Below are positions 33,772 through 46,551 of a stretch of 64,000 bases of DNA, piece after piece; the stretch's first letter is position 1, and every line of letters starts with the position of its first letter. The notes beneath the pieces were generated by a model. The model was not told the DNA's origin. It made no database searches and saw only the letters and a program-made list of their open reading frames with translations. The DNA comes from Nephrocerus scutellatus. Lineage: Eukaryota; Arthropoda; Insecta; Diptera; Pipunculidae. The DNA lies in NCBI GenBank assembly GCA_947095585.1, contig OX352764.1, positions 372,001 to 436,000 on the forward strand. The letters are read 5' to 3'. The position numbers and the translations under genes were made by a program.

Positions 33772-36445
33772 TTACCGCCACACACATTGACTACATCTAC
33801 AACAAAAAAATATAAAAATAAAATAAAAAATTAATGCAAGTTGTAATTTTATTTTGAAATTAAATTTTAAAACAAAAGTGGATATTGTCGTATTGCCTTT
33901 ACGACAGTTTTCTTGATAGCGTTCTAGTGGCAACTGTTGTATTACAGCTCGCGGTACTAAACGAAAAGAAGAAGATCTGATCTTATAATTACCCCCCCCC
34001 CCAACCACCCTTAGCACTAATGAAGTGCTTAAAAAAGTGCTTTCTGCCTCCTGCCCTCTCATTTGTCCAAGAGCTAAGAAGAGACCACGGAGTTAGGGCA
34101 TTTCAGGAGCAGCTGCAGGAAGCTATTCAACGTAGTCAGGGCTACTAGATTAGAAACTGACTGGGATGGTTACAAAGCATCCCTTAAACTTTATAAAAAA
34201 AAATGAAGGACGGGCAAGCGCTCTTCTCGGAGATTCTTCTATGGTAAAATAAAAGAATCTTTTTAACCATCTAAGAAAAATCCTCGCAACCGATCCAATA
34301 ATGCCGAGCTGCCTGAAAAAAACCAGACAGCTCATGGACTACCTCAAGTGAAGAATCGGTCAATCTGCTTTTAGATCCCATGTTTTAAATAATGGCAGCC
34401 TTGTTAGTGCAGACACTCCACTCGTACAACCATATCCAATGATCTGATAAATAAGAACAAGCTGTATTGGGCGCAACAAAGCTTCAAACCATATAAATCT
34501 ACAGCACCTGATGGCGTAATTCCAGCCGAGCTGCAAAGGACTTCGGATACTATCCATCCTGTGCTGGAAACCATTCTAAATAGTTGTCTCGATCTGGTCA
34601 ACATTCCAGTTTTATGGAAAGAAGTAAATGTGGTTTTTATACCCAAAGCCGGCAAAGGCTCGCATGTTAGTCCAAAGAATCTCAGACCAATCAGTCTTTC
34701 ATCACATCTGGTAAGACGGATCGATATCTACATAAGCACATGCATTGACAAAAGACTCGTGTTTACAAATCAGCATTCTGTTTCAAAGCCAAGTCTATAG
34801 AAACAGCTCTGCACACACTGGTGCGTTCTATTGAACATTCCCTTCACCACAAGCAGTACACAATGGTGGTATCCTTAGACATTGAAGGCGCTTTTAACAA
34901 CGTCAACACATCTGCGATTACGGATGCGCTGTCGAATTTAAGGGTGGACGACTCGCTTGGCGAATTGATAAATCTTCTGCTCACAAGTAGGATTGTTAAT
35001 TCAAAGCTGGGCGTGTCGTCTGCCAGAAGATCTGTCTGCAAAGGAACCCCACAAGGTGGAGTCCTGTCCCCCATCCTATGGAACTTAGTGGCGAATGAAC
35101 TGCTGTGAATGACGTTGCTATTGCCGTCTCAGGAAAATACCAGAAAACATTAAAGGAACTCCTGCAAAATGATCTCAACAAGATCACTTGTTGAGCAGAG
35201 CGCTGTAGTTTAGGGGTAAATCCTCACAAAACTGAGCTTGTCCTATTCACCAGGAACTATAAAGTTCCACCTACTAACCCTAATAGCATTGTCTGATAGA
35301 GCCAAGTGTATTAATGCGTACACCATATATCCAAATGCAATCTTGAATTGATATCAATACATTGTTCAACAAAAAACATGTGTTTTCTCAAAAAAGCTAA
35401 ATCTTAGCCTCTCGTTCCGTCTTCCAAATCACTGTAGTGTTTTCCAGGCTGAAATTATGGCAATCAGTGAAGCCTTGTCTTGGCTGAAGAGAAACGTCAT
35501 ATCCGCTACGGATATCCGTATATTCTCGGATAGCCAAGCTGCACTGAAATCCCTGGAATCAGTCTCCACAAATTCTATTCTAGCCCTTAAATGCTTAACC
35601 GAGATGACGGAGCAGCTCAATGTCCACCTGTGTTGCGCTACTCGGTCCGGTCGTTTTTGGGTTATTTTTGTATGTCATCCCCTTCGCCACAACTGGGGAC
35701 TGGGGTGCTAGAGGTGTCTCACCGTCACTATTCATCTCAGCGGCCTGGTAAAATCGGTCGTGTCATATGTCACCCACTTCCAACTCCAACTCCCCTAGGG
35801 GTGCTAGAGGTGTCTTACCGTCACTCTATTCATCTCAGCGACTCCGGAAAGTATGGATTTGACAGTAATATCGGTCATGTTATCTGTCACCCCTTTTTCA
35901 CCCTCACCAGTTGGGATTACAAGACGTCTGACCATCATTTAAAAAAAAACCGGTCATGCCATATTGCACCCACTTTCCACCTCCACCCTAGGGGTACTAG
36001 ACGTGTCTTATCGTCACTATTAATCACAGTGACCCCGAAAACTATCGATTCGACAGTAATATCGGTCTTGTCATGTGTCGTATGTCAAACTGAACCGAAC
36101 CGAAATATAAAAGAAACACCTTCTTGATGAACTGCGAGCCCCATCATTAAACGTAACTCTTGTAAAGCAAACTTTTTTGAGGTTGCCACTAAATTTTTTT
36201 CTCACCACATCTACGATAACTTACCTGTGTTGACGTAGATTGTCACGCTGCTTAAAGTATTTGCCGCACACCTCACAGGAATATGTTATCTCTGGTGATT
36301 TGTGAGTTCGCTCGTGGATCATCAGATTGTAGGGTTTTGTAAAACGCCGCTGGCAATATTTGCATATAAATTCGCACTTTGGTCGCATCTTACGTCGGAA
36401 ATCCGACCGACAATCATCGTTATCGATTCTCATTACCGCAAACAT
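33772..36445 (-). CDS. drm: Drumstick, odd-skipped family zinc-finger protein
   Basis: Two coding exons: 36445-36225 (221 nt) and 33796-33772 (25 nt), joined across an intron (33797-36224) with donor gtaagt and acceptor ttgtag. The joined frame is 81 residues. Finger 1 is canonical C2H2 (C28, C31, H44, H48; [10 protein letters not shown]...HERTH). Finger 2 is C2HC-like (C57, C60, H73, then C75 and C78), and its last cysteines come from the tiny exon (CSQCVWR). I recognise the protein as nearly identical to Drosophila Drumstick, a small nuclear partner that relieves Lines inhibition of Bowl in hindgut and leg patterning (family knowledge). The start is the Met of [11 protein letters not shown], where similarity begins. 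A pyrimidine-rich acceptor at 36540 suggests a 5' UTR intron. Related sob and odd genes are not in the window. Confidence 0.93.
34040..35660 (+). pseudogene. I/LOA-like LINE inside the drm intron
   Basis: Plus strand, antisense to drm. In order: [17 protein letters not shown] N-terminal region (~34150), [58 protein letters not shown] (box A, ~34870), [17 protein letters not shown] (box B, ~35040), a box C that lost its YA (DVAIAVSG), [11 protein letters not shown], then RNase H ([16 protein letters not shown], ~35515). The RNase H is cut short at ~35650. Several stops and shifts make it dead. It shares sequence with the fragments at 9.4 and 59.0 kb. Confidence 0.88.
35698..36090. repeat. Minisatellite in the drm intron, about four units
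   Basis: Degenerate units of about 80-115 bp begin with ggggtgctagaggtgtct (near 35702, 35799), a decayed form near 35912, and ggggtactagacgtgtct (near 35991). Each unit also carries a phrase like atcggtcatgtcatatgtcac. The repeat directly follows the truncated LINE. Confidence 0.7.
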
Positions 36446-39400
36446 ATTTGCAAAGTTATGTTCTTTTGTCGTTTGCCTTCGGCTGTCTGTGTAATATCTA
36501 TCTCAGATAATCAAATTGTTGTGTCACCAGAGATTTTATCTAAAAAGAAAAAACAAAGCGAAATAATTTAGTGTTTTTTTTATCAATGGGACGAGTTAGT
36601 CGCGAGAGTAATAATACGTAAGAACAACTGCCTAAGCTGGACCCTGTAAGTTGAAAACTTAATGTCCCGCCGGAAACAATTTGTCTTTCCCAAATTTGTT
36701 TTATTATTGTATCTTGTACCTTTATTTTGCTTGTTTATGCCGGTACCTGTCAAACGAAGATACGGAAGTTAGATTTCCCTACAGATAGTTCGTTCGACAT
36801 CGCCTAAGCCGTAAATATTTTTGATTAGGCGACTTTTCGGATATTTTAAATGGGTTCGTTAGGCCTGGTACTACAGACGAATTCGGTACGATTCACTGTC
36901 GAGTTGTTAGCCTTCAAGTTGCAGAAGGACCGAACTGTACTATGTATAGAGAATTCAAGAAATTTGAAGGCCCAATTAGGTAATTATTTGTAATATTTTC
37001 TTGGTCAGGGTTTTCCGTAGTTTTCCCTGCTTAAAGCATTTGGACCCGCATCTTTTTTAGTTGTCATGCCATTATTGAACCTTTATTGCTATTAATAGAT
37101 ATATTTTGAGTATTGATTGATTAAGACACCCTTCTGAACAATCTTCTGTCCTTCCGAATGCTCGCAACTTCTATTCAACAACTCTTTGTCATGGTGTTGC
37201 TACCGATTACAGTCGTATGTCAGTAGTGTACCATCAGAGATAGGAATCCAATGTTGTTGACTAATAGATTTAGGCGGAATTCAAATGGTAGTCGATGGAC
37301 GCGATGTGAGCTTCAAAAGAAAGCTTTCCATTGTGACGACTGACTGAATAGTCACCAGAGGAATGACTTCAATATATTCCTAATTACAATTCGCAGAGAG
37401 AAAGATTTGCGCATATCAAATCTACCCCCTGCTGTCTTAACGACAACGGTCCAATCATCCATTGTGTCTGCGAGGAGCCATAGTCGCCGGGTAGGTAGAC
37501 ACATCCAAATATATAACAACCATATAGCCAATTATTAATTATGGCCAAATCCACAACGTCGTTCATAAGTTATGGGCGTCGCGATGCACGAAGCCATCAC
37601 ACGAAACGTGTGGACGTGTGTCGTTGTCGTCGTAGTGGTCGTGGTCGTGGTTCTCATGGGAGACAAGCCAAGACAAGACAGCGACAGGACAACACAACCC
37701 AAAACACAACACAACAGTATGCTAATCCGGCGCAATCACTATACTCAAAACGAATCGACTTATCATTTCGTTTTGTGCGTTCCTCACTGCGATGATTGCT
37801 GATGTTTACACAAAGAGCTTAAATCCGGCATTAATTGACAGCAAATGGTAAATTTTCAATTAGCCGTCGTTCGTTATCGGCGGTGTATATTTCAGCATTT
37901 TAATTTGTTTATCATTCCAATTCCAATAAAGAAATTCATATGTTGCTGACGCGCGGATAAGCGGATGACGCTTGTGTCATTGTTGTTTGTCTTTTGTCTT
38001 CCACTGCTCGTCCGTCTATGCCTCAACAACAATGCTGTGAATATTTTGAATAATTTTGCTGCCGTTTAGCTTTAGATGTATGTTCTCGTAAAGTATCTCA
38101 TCTCTATATAGATAGATAGTAAAACTCCTCCCACGTTTATCGATCTGTCGAGAAGACAATGCCGCACATTCCCTTATACTAGGCATCGTCGCACTGATGG
38201 AGCGGCGGTCGGCGGTCGAACGGACTCTTCCCTTTCAGTGTGTCCGTTCGTTGGTTCGTTATTTGGAGCAAAAGCGCGCTTCCCTGTTTATTCAAGTAAA
38301 AAATGACTGCTCAGATCGTAACAATAATTATAACCGAAATCACAGCTGGATAGAATTTTTGATATTTTACCCGCAGCAGGGGTATTGCACAAAACGATTA
38401 TCTTGCGTAGCTGTCGTGCCACGCTCAAACTATGTGGACGTGTATTTATGAATTTTTTTTCATTTCATTTTTATTTTTCCAATTTTTTCCATTATTAATA
38501 ATTTTTTAATGCAGTGGCGTCGTCGTTTTGTCGCCAGATCATTTCGGCGGGTTTTGCCTCGGCGAGCTCTTCTTTGTTTGACCCTAATACTTTGAGTAGC
38601 GTATGTAGATATATATGCAAATTTGCCCTATCAATAATTAAGGCGCCGAATGCACCTGAATACAGGAGGAATTGAAAAATGGTACGAACAGATGCTATAA
38701 CAATTCAAATTCATATGTTCTTTAAATGAAAAGTGCCAACAAGTTTTCACAATGAACTAAAGTAAGCCAGGGTTTTTTTTATCATCCTTACGAAACGAAT
38801 GTGAATAATACTTTAGGTATACTTCGCACGACTGTTTGGTAGGTATGGGTTGTGCAGAATTAAAAATGACCATCAAAGGTCAAACAGTGTCCGGTCCACG
38901 CTATAGTCTGGTATCAATAAACAGTCACCAGGAGACATCGTGTACCGCGACTACAATTTGCACAAGAACATGAAACTTGCTAACAGACATGTAACATGTA
39001 GTAGGTACCTATATAGATACTCTTCAAGGATGCTTTAAGATCTTATCTAAGGCAACGACAAGCGTGGCGGCGGCGGAATAATCCTTGTGGCGGTGTTAAC
39101 TTGATGAAGTTGGAAGTGGAAAATTACAGCAATGAAAGCTGACGATTTGTTGCAACAATTCAATTTACTATGAGTATATATATATATATCTACTATAACC
39201 AATGCAATGCAACCGTTTTGACCTTGGTAATATCAAAGATCAACGCAGTACTATATCTTTGGTAAAACGACAAACACCGACGGCGGATAACTTAAACATT
39301 CAAAGCTGATGGGAATACTTCTGCTACGAGGTATTTGAAGTTTGTATGTAAAAAATATTTGGTAAAATTTTAGAAACCACTATGAACATATAATAAATAT

Positions 39401-39450
39401 GATAATTTTTTGTTGTTGTTCTTGTATAAATTAAACAACCTATTGCGTTT
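36446..39450. other. Upstream region of drm, no further gene recognised
   Basis: For the minus-strand drm gene this is 5' flank and could hold its promoter and enhancers. It contains a GTGGTCGT-type simple repeat (37620-37665) and a short TA run (39176-39192). ORFs here are simple-sequence products. No TATA or initiator could be tied to drm. Confidence 0.4.
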
Positions 39451-40690
39451 ACTGAAAAAACAGTTCACCGGCGAAAGAAAGCAGCCTGGGAGAAGAATCT
39501 CGTCTGTGAACTAGAACAGTACAGAGAGCGACCACCGCAACTGGTGCGGAAGTTCTACCAAAGATCCCACGGTATGACGCAATATTCACCGCGTTGCACA
39601 TACTGCAAAGACAAAGAGGGTAATCTGATCGCCGATCTCAAAGGCATCTTAGAGCGTTGGAAAGAGCACTTTCATGAGTTGCTTAATGGCCAGCTAACTG
39701 AGGAATTGGAGGCTCCACCAATGACCGAAGATCACACTATGCTGCCGCCAGCAAGCATAGACGAAGTTAGCAGAGCGATAATAAGGCCCTGCGATCTGAC
39801 GGTATCCCAGCGAAGCTGATTAAAACACGAGGGGCCGCAATACACCAAGCATTTAATAAACTAATAGTGCAAGTATAGGATGCCAGAAGACTGGCGGAGA
39901 GGCATCCTGTGCCCCATACATAAGAAATGAGATATCACAACATGCAGCAATTATCTTGGAATAACGTTGTTGAGTACCGCGTATAGGATTTTCTCCTCTA
40001 TCCTTCAAGAGAATATAGCCCCATACGCTAAAGTCATCATTGGTCCATACCAGTGTGGCTTCAACCCAGGCAAATCAATAACTGATAAGATTTACACCCT
40101 TAGGCAGGTGATGGAAAAATGTCTAGAGTCTCAAAACTCACTATAGACTTTAAAGCCGCCTATGATAGCATAGTAAGTAAAAATATCCGGATCACTATCG
40201 ATCCCATTCAACATCCATAACGGGCTCTGGTCATACCAGTACTTACATATGGATCCCAGAATTGGGTGCTTAGCAAAAAGTATTCTGACCCCTTAGCCGC
40301 GTCCGAGAGAAAAGTCTTACGAAGAATTGTTGGCCCCGTATGTGAGGAAGGACGATTCCGGAGACTCTATAATGATGAGAACTACGAGCGTTACCGCGAT
40401 GTCGACATCGTGAAGAGAGTTAAGCTCGGTAGGCTCCGGTGGGCAGGACATCTAGCTCGCATGAGCGAAAATGAGCATGCTCGGAAAGTCCTTTACGTTA
40501 GGATTTATGGAACACGACAGCGAGGCCGGCCAAGCCTACGTTGGAAGGATGGCATAGACCAGGACGCTCAGAGATAAGGGATGCCAAACTGGATGACATC
40601 GGCACGAAATCGGGACCGGTGGAGAGATTTTTTGCGGGAGGCCAGTACCGGACACCGGTTGTAGAGCCAAATATGATGATGATGATTGCG
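39450..40690 (+). pseudogene. RTE-like LINE, 5'-truncated copy with 3' end
   Basis: Begins at cagttcaccggcgaaagaaa and ends in atgatgatgatg, a short tandem tail typical of RTE elements. Translated pieces include FTGERKQPGRRISS-region sequence, RCTYCKDKEGNLIADLKGIL (39544-39819), a degenerate RT core with deletions, and the C-terminal frame 40266-40577 (LRRIVGPVCEEGRFRRLYND, VKLGRLRWAGHLARM, RQRGRPSLRWKDG). The catalytic YADD region is missing. Dead copy. Confidence 0.87.
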
Positions 40691-41999
40691 TTTACATCAT
40701 CGGCAGCCAAAAGTCAAAGTTGTCCGATTTAAACGCGCACTTTGCTCCTTTGTTGAATTTATTCGATTGGCAAGAGCAAATATATCCAATTATCCAACAA
40801 AGGATGTTGTCTAAGCCTTACACATTTTTCTTATAATGTACACACGCTCAATAATTATCGAGATATTTACGACATTTCTGAATTCAAAATTCTGTCTAGT
40901 AGCTGGAATGTCGGCTTGGAGCACCTGCGCAGACATTATAGTTGTATTCAAGCTTAGGGCGAATTACTCGTATAGGAATGTAAGTTTCGTGTACTACGAG
41001 TTTTTTGTCCACACCATGGCAACGCGATTAAGTCACACAACTGGAACGAATAAATATCACGAACAACGGTTAAACACGACACGGAAAGCCGAAAGCTATA
41101 CTGTGAATTGCAGCTGATAATTTTTAGTACAAGTGTCCAATTTTCGTGATAAGTACAACAGCTACTCGGAAAGAGTTTAGTAAAATAGGAGAGATAGAAA
41201 AGAAATGGTAATGATGGCACCTCCTGATGCATACAAAACTGAGCCAATAAGAAGCAAATTTGTCACGTTTCTAATCAAACAACCACCCTGCCTATGTGCG
41301 TCCGTTTCATTGTGCCAGAAACAACAACTGTATGAAGTTGTCGCATGAAACAATCGTGGGCATGCGCCAACATTATCTGGATTCAACCCAGGAGGAATTT
41401 GCGATTGTATGCGATTCAATTCTGCTGACCAATTTCTTTTTGTACAGTACATCAAGACTGACTGTCATCAGTGATGTCCTTCTGGTAAAGTTCAATAGAT
41501 TTTTATACTACATCTTTGTTGTTAGCATATTATTAATGTAAATTAACTAAACAATAAATAACTATTTGAATAAAAATTAATTAACAATACACCACGCTTT
41601 TAAAATGAAAAACATGCGACGCATTCAATTGATAATTGATGCAGGAATAGTTGCATGCGAACCACATTTTTCATTTGAAATTAAATTTAAATTAAATAAT
41701 TATTTTCCTTCTGTTTAGTCTATCTAATCCAGATTGAACCTTATGGTTCAAAAGATACAGCCTGCATTCGAAGGTAAATGAACCAGATGGTCGGACGAAT
41801 AGCGTCAACTTATAGTAATAGGATTCCGTACGGCACCCTAACGAACAGAAAGTGAGTTAATATTTCATTGTTATCCAGTTATGGGCTATGTTGAAAGTTT
41901 TATGTATCTAATCCATCAGGAAGTTAGTTTAAAATCAATTACAAAATTTGTATCGAACAGACAAAATATAGTTGATAAAAACGTTTTAAAATATTGACA
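40691..41999. other. No gene recognised
   Basis: A 25-bp scrap of the Jockey/CR1-like 3' UTR (tataatgtacacacgct) lies at 40833. Otherwise this is AT-rich, unassigned sequence. Confidence 0.4.
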
Positions 42000-42440
42000 G
42001 GCTGCTTTACTATACAGTGTCTGTAGTGTCTCTAAGCACTTAAGACTTTGCGTTGGGCTTGTTAAAAAATTTGATAAATGAACCTTTTTCTTGACACAAT
42101 ATTGAAAATATTTATACATTGAAATAAGCTTGGTTTCCAGAACCTTGCGCTGACCACAAAAATATTATCAATGGACCTCTGCAGTGGCTCTTGAGACGTT
42201 GGGCTCTACCTTCATGCTTATTAAAAAATTTTATAAATTAAAGTTTTTTCTAACATAACATTGGAAATATTTACATATTGAAATAAGCTTGATATTCAGA
42301 ACCTTGCGCTGACTATCAAAAGATTATGAATGCAACCCTTCCAATGTCTCTAAATAAACCTTTTTTCTGGCACAATATTGAAAATATTCACAAATTAAAA
42401 TAATCTTGGTTTGCATGCTGGCCACTATCAATGTACCTCT
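42000..42440. repeat. AT-rich minisatellite, about 150-bp units
   Basis: Recurring phrases cgttgggct (42051, 42197), accttgcgctgac (42142, 42301) and cacaatattgaaaatatt (near 42092 and 42381) define about three decayed units of roughly 110-160 bp. Confidence 0.65.
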
Positions 42441-45400
42441 TTTATAAAAACCCTTCTTAAAATCAATCAATGAATGGCATTGATATGGCGGTGTTCTCTT
42501 TTTAAATGGCGACTCTCTTTTTCCAACTGTGACACATATTTACAACGGCCGCTGACAGCCGAGCGCCATTGTCACACAAGTGAACCAATAAGATCGCGTA
42601 AAACCGGTAGCACGCGAGTGAAGAGCTGCAAGAAACTCCACCACTGATTATTAAATGAAATGGGGTATGCCGCTGTAAAAGGCAACCGCTATACGCAGCG
42701 GTATCATCAGTGTTAAGATCACATCACTTAGCTTAGCTTAATTTATGAGTGTAAATAATACTCAGCCAATAAGAAGCAGTTTCCTAGTATCCTTAAAAAA
42801 TTGCTCTTGTATCAATGGGAAATGTTTTATTAGATAAAGGCGGAAAGTAATGCGTCTTTAGTAGTCAGTCGGCTGCATATTAATATTTTAATTATGCATC
42901 TGATTCGAGAGGAACTCGCAGTTTAGTATAAAAATAGCATTCAATTGAAAATCCCATCAACTCAACCATTTGCCTGGTTCCCAATTTTAACCTCTTTATT
43001 ATACAATTCCTTCAACCATTTGCCAATTTTTATTATAATGATAGATACGGAAAAATGTTAGATAGCCGTCGGAAAGCATTTAATATAAAACTTAGCATTA
43101 TAATGCGTAAGCTTGTCTGTACATAAACCTAAGTTAGCAAAATTGAATCATTTATTGGACGAAGACCTTCACTAATAAGCAACACGCAGCCGCAGCAAAA
43201 AGGGAGGTGCTTAAGACCGGTAGCCACGATCAAAAACGACTTATTCCGGATGATGATCGCGGGGCATTGGTATGTGGGTAACCCACGATCCCCTGCATTC
43301 CTCTGTTACTATTGGACATTGCGGGTACATCTAATATATGCCAATTGGGATTGGTCGATGCATATAGAAGCTCCATTGCCGACCAAAAAATTCTTATTAT
43401 TTAAATAATCTTATAACTAAGCAATAAATATGTAAACTTACCAAGTTATGCGGCGTCGCTGGTTCTTTGGGTTTAATTAATTCTTTTTTAATTTTAATTC
43501 GCACACAAGAAGGTCAATAATTTAACTTTGATTGTTGATTGCGCGAATAGAGGTTCTTTGTTCGTTGTTCGTAATGATTATGCGTTTGCAGCTTAAAAAA
43601 AAAGCTTAACAATAAATCGATAAATTGTTTTTTAACAATTTACCAATAACGCGGTAGCAAAATGTTTTCGAAAACTAAATACTAGTATCGATCATGAAAA
43701 CAAGTAGACGTCGTACAAGTACACTGATGCGACTTCTAATACAGATATAAATATTTCTTTGGTTATATGATGTAACTCTACGGTATCAACTTTTTAATAT
43801 TATTAATAAAGTATATCCCACTTCCGAACGCTTCCGTGCGCGACAGCCAACTGCAAAGTTACGATCTCAACTTCAGCTTGATAGTTAAATGCTGCCTGTG
43901 TTCACCGCTGCTGCCTGCTGCTAACTGCTGTTCGCTTACCCTTACCTACCTTTGGCGGTTAGGTATGCTGCCTGCGCATACAGACAAAATAAATGAAGAC
44001 ACACCACTATATGTAATCATCATCATCATCCTCATCGTCGTCGTCGTCGTCGGTCGTCGTCATCATCATCATCCTCATCCACATTCAGTCACTGTCTTGC
44101 TGTGAGCCCTGACCGTTCACGCCGACAATACGAAGATCAGTGAGTGTGAGAGGAGCGCAGAGAGCAACATGAAATCGCAAAGCCATAGTTTTTCGTCTCG
44201 AACTATACCATCAATGATAGAATGAAGCAGTTGTCGGAGAGTGTGAGGCGTGGGCAGGGACGGCGAACGAAAATACAAAAAGTGTGTATGTGTGCGTATA
44301 AGCTTGAGTTGAGTATTCAACAATTGAGCTGAAGTTGGAGCAAACGTAATATCGCAGTATCAGCAGATTGGGCGGTACCTCCTCGCTGCCAGAAACTCAG
44401 ATTATTAAGACAGAATGTGTGCCACTGTATTGGATCTGTCAATAAACGAAGCTCCCGCTCTGATCTTATGTATTTTATGTACTCTGTGTATATGTAGTAA
44501 AAAAAATTAGTTCCTAAAAAATTGGGCTCCAATTTATAAACTGCGTGATCGGTTTTTTTTTAATTCTCAATCAACTACCTACCTACCGCCTGAGTTATAT
44601 TTTTCATGATAAAACCTCAAAGTTTCACTCAATTTGCTTGCTAACAAATTGGTGGCATATTGCACTCAAATGTAGTCTTCCATAGAAATACGAAATGAGT
44701 CGAAATGAGTCCGCTACTGGTTTAAGCAGAAGTTGTTTTGTGTGTTTCTTGTGTTTTGTTGTTGTTGTTGTTCCTTTTGACTGGCGCTTGAGCAGTAGGC
44801 CGGCTAATAGCCAGTAAAACGGCTTCCTGACTTTACGCCAGTAGTAAGAGGAATGTAGTGTGAGTGCGGCGATTGTAAATAACAAAGGTGGGTGGTAGCT
44901 GGTGGGTTCTTCCTCTCGGATGGGTGTTGCACATTTTCCACGAACAGTTGCGCGCATATATGTAATGCAATGTAAATAGTTTATTACTGGTCAAGTGAAG
45001 AACCTGCGCCGTCTCGAGTCTCAAACGAGCGAACGAACAAACAGATTACTATTTACCTACCCATATTATTTACAGTTGCAGTTGTAGGCACTACATGCAT
45101 CAAAAGTGTTAATGTAATCGAGTGAGACAACAAACGATCGCATATCACAATAAATTTTTTTATCAAGAATGTTGCATAAATTCTTTGAAAAAGTACTCAA
45201 TAAAATACTAGAGAACGTATGTAGAAATAATTTTTTTCAAAATCTATAGGAATTTTTCACTGCCCAGCGTTTTATCGAACACCACGTCAACTGTGGCAAA
45301 ACCAAATTGCATTACAAAGCCAAACAACATTAAATGTCCGTCTTTTTTGTATAAGAAAATCATACGCGTATACTTATCACGCTGAAAAAAACATTTCCTT

Positions 45401-45789
45401 TGTCCTGATTTTTAGCTTCACCCATCGGGCTCGCAATCAAAAAAATTAATATTGTGGAAGGTGCTACGCATTCATTCATTCAGTGTATAGATACCTACCT
45501 ACTTTGGATCATTATTTTTGGTTCCAGTTTTCATCAGAAAATCAAAATACAATAAAATTCCTTTTTCTTTTCCTTTTCTTCAGAAAATCAAAATACAATG
45601 AAATTCCCCATTACGGACAGGAGCTACAAGTCCTATAGCCGAGCAAATTTCATCGACACAACCGTTTGATTAATTTTTCCAAACAAAAATTATTCCAATA
45701 GCCGGACGATCCAATATTTCAGAACATTTTAATCAAAATATCTCTCATAAACGGGCATTTATTCTGCAAGCAAGAATTATATAAAATTT
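42441..45789. other. No gene recognised; trinucleotide repeats
   Basis: Holds (ATC/GTC)n at about 44015-44085, CTAC repeats near 44575 and GTT repeats near 44757. An initiator-like tcagtgagtgtgag occurs at 44137 without a TATA box. ORFs are short and motif-free. Confidence 0.4.
44015..44085. repeat. (ATC/GTC)n trinucleotide repeat
   Basis: Compound catcatcatc and gtcgtcgtcgtc tracts. Confidence 0.9.
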
Positions 45790-45925
45790 GTAGATCCCCT
45801 ATTAAGACCAGGATGTCCATAGTTTAGGGAAAACTGGTTGACATAGGTATCGGTGCGGAGAGATTTTCTGCGAAATGCCAGGACTTGACCCCGATTGTAG
45901 AGAGAAATATGATGATGATAATAAA
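45790..45925 (+). pseudogene. RTE-like LINE 3' tail
   Basis: Matches 40575-40690 (tgacatcggcacg..., ggagagatttt..., gttgtagag...) and ends in atgatgatgata. Only the last ~130 bp of the element remain. Confidence 0.7.
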
Positions 45926-46551
45926 GTTCAACGTCCTCAAAAAGATGCAATTATTTACACAAGTTTTTGTTTTTGAAGGTTCAATATTGTGTAATGACGA
46001 CAATTTTAACATCAAACTTTTGTCTTCAACCTACTGTGCACACATGAAGAAAAATCCCGCAAACGTTAAATGAGTACAAATGCATGCAAACAAGTCCAGC
46101 ATAGCAACACAGCACATGCATGGAAATAAATCGAGCGTAGCGACACAGCCAACGCAGTATGTACGAAATAACGGAGGTGACAAAATGCCAGATGGAAAAA
46201 CCCAAAAGATTTGCAATGCATAAGCAGAAGATTTGCAAAGCTGCAAAGTCCGCCAAGAGGCAAATCTTATTAAAGGAGAAACACAGGAGGATTTGTTCTC
46301 TTTCCTGCGAGATCAGTGACACGGTTCACACGGACGGCATCGGCCAAAATAATAAACATATAGTATAGTATAGACACTGCAAATGCAATTGGGGGAAGTG
46401 TACACCTCAGGCCGAAAGCTAAAAATAAACCCTGGAATATCCAACACCAAACTTGGTATCGAACGGACGGGAAACGGGACAACCAACGTTGATCAGCTCT
46501 ATAATCAGGTTTGTCCAGTCCTCTCAGTGTGTCAGTTTAAATCCCCTTTCT
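45926..46551. other. No gene recognised
   Basis: Overlapping minus-strand ORFs (46026-46322) are Cys/Leu-rich, driven by a repeated atgcatgcaaacaagtccag-like motif. No gene is supported. Confidence 0.4.

Noticed and set aside
33992..34002. Poly-C run as a functional element
   Set aside because: A short homopolymer just upstream of the LINE in the drm intron, likely chance or sequencing noise.
37535..37802. Thr-, Val- and Arg-rich ORFs
   Set aside because: All three frames derive from one GTGGTCGT simple repeat.
38197..38451. 84-codon ORF with an initiator-like tcagtgtg at 38235
   Set aside because: No TATA or DPE at proper spacing and no protein similarity; too weak to list.
46026..46322. 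Cys-rich minus-strand ORFs as a membrane protein
   Set aside because: Three overlapping frames are open because of short internal repeats; no family motif.
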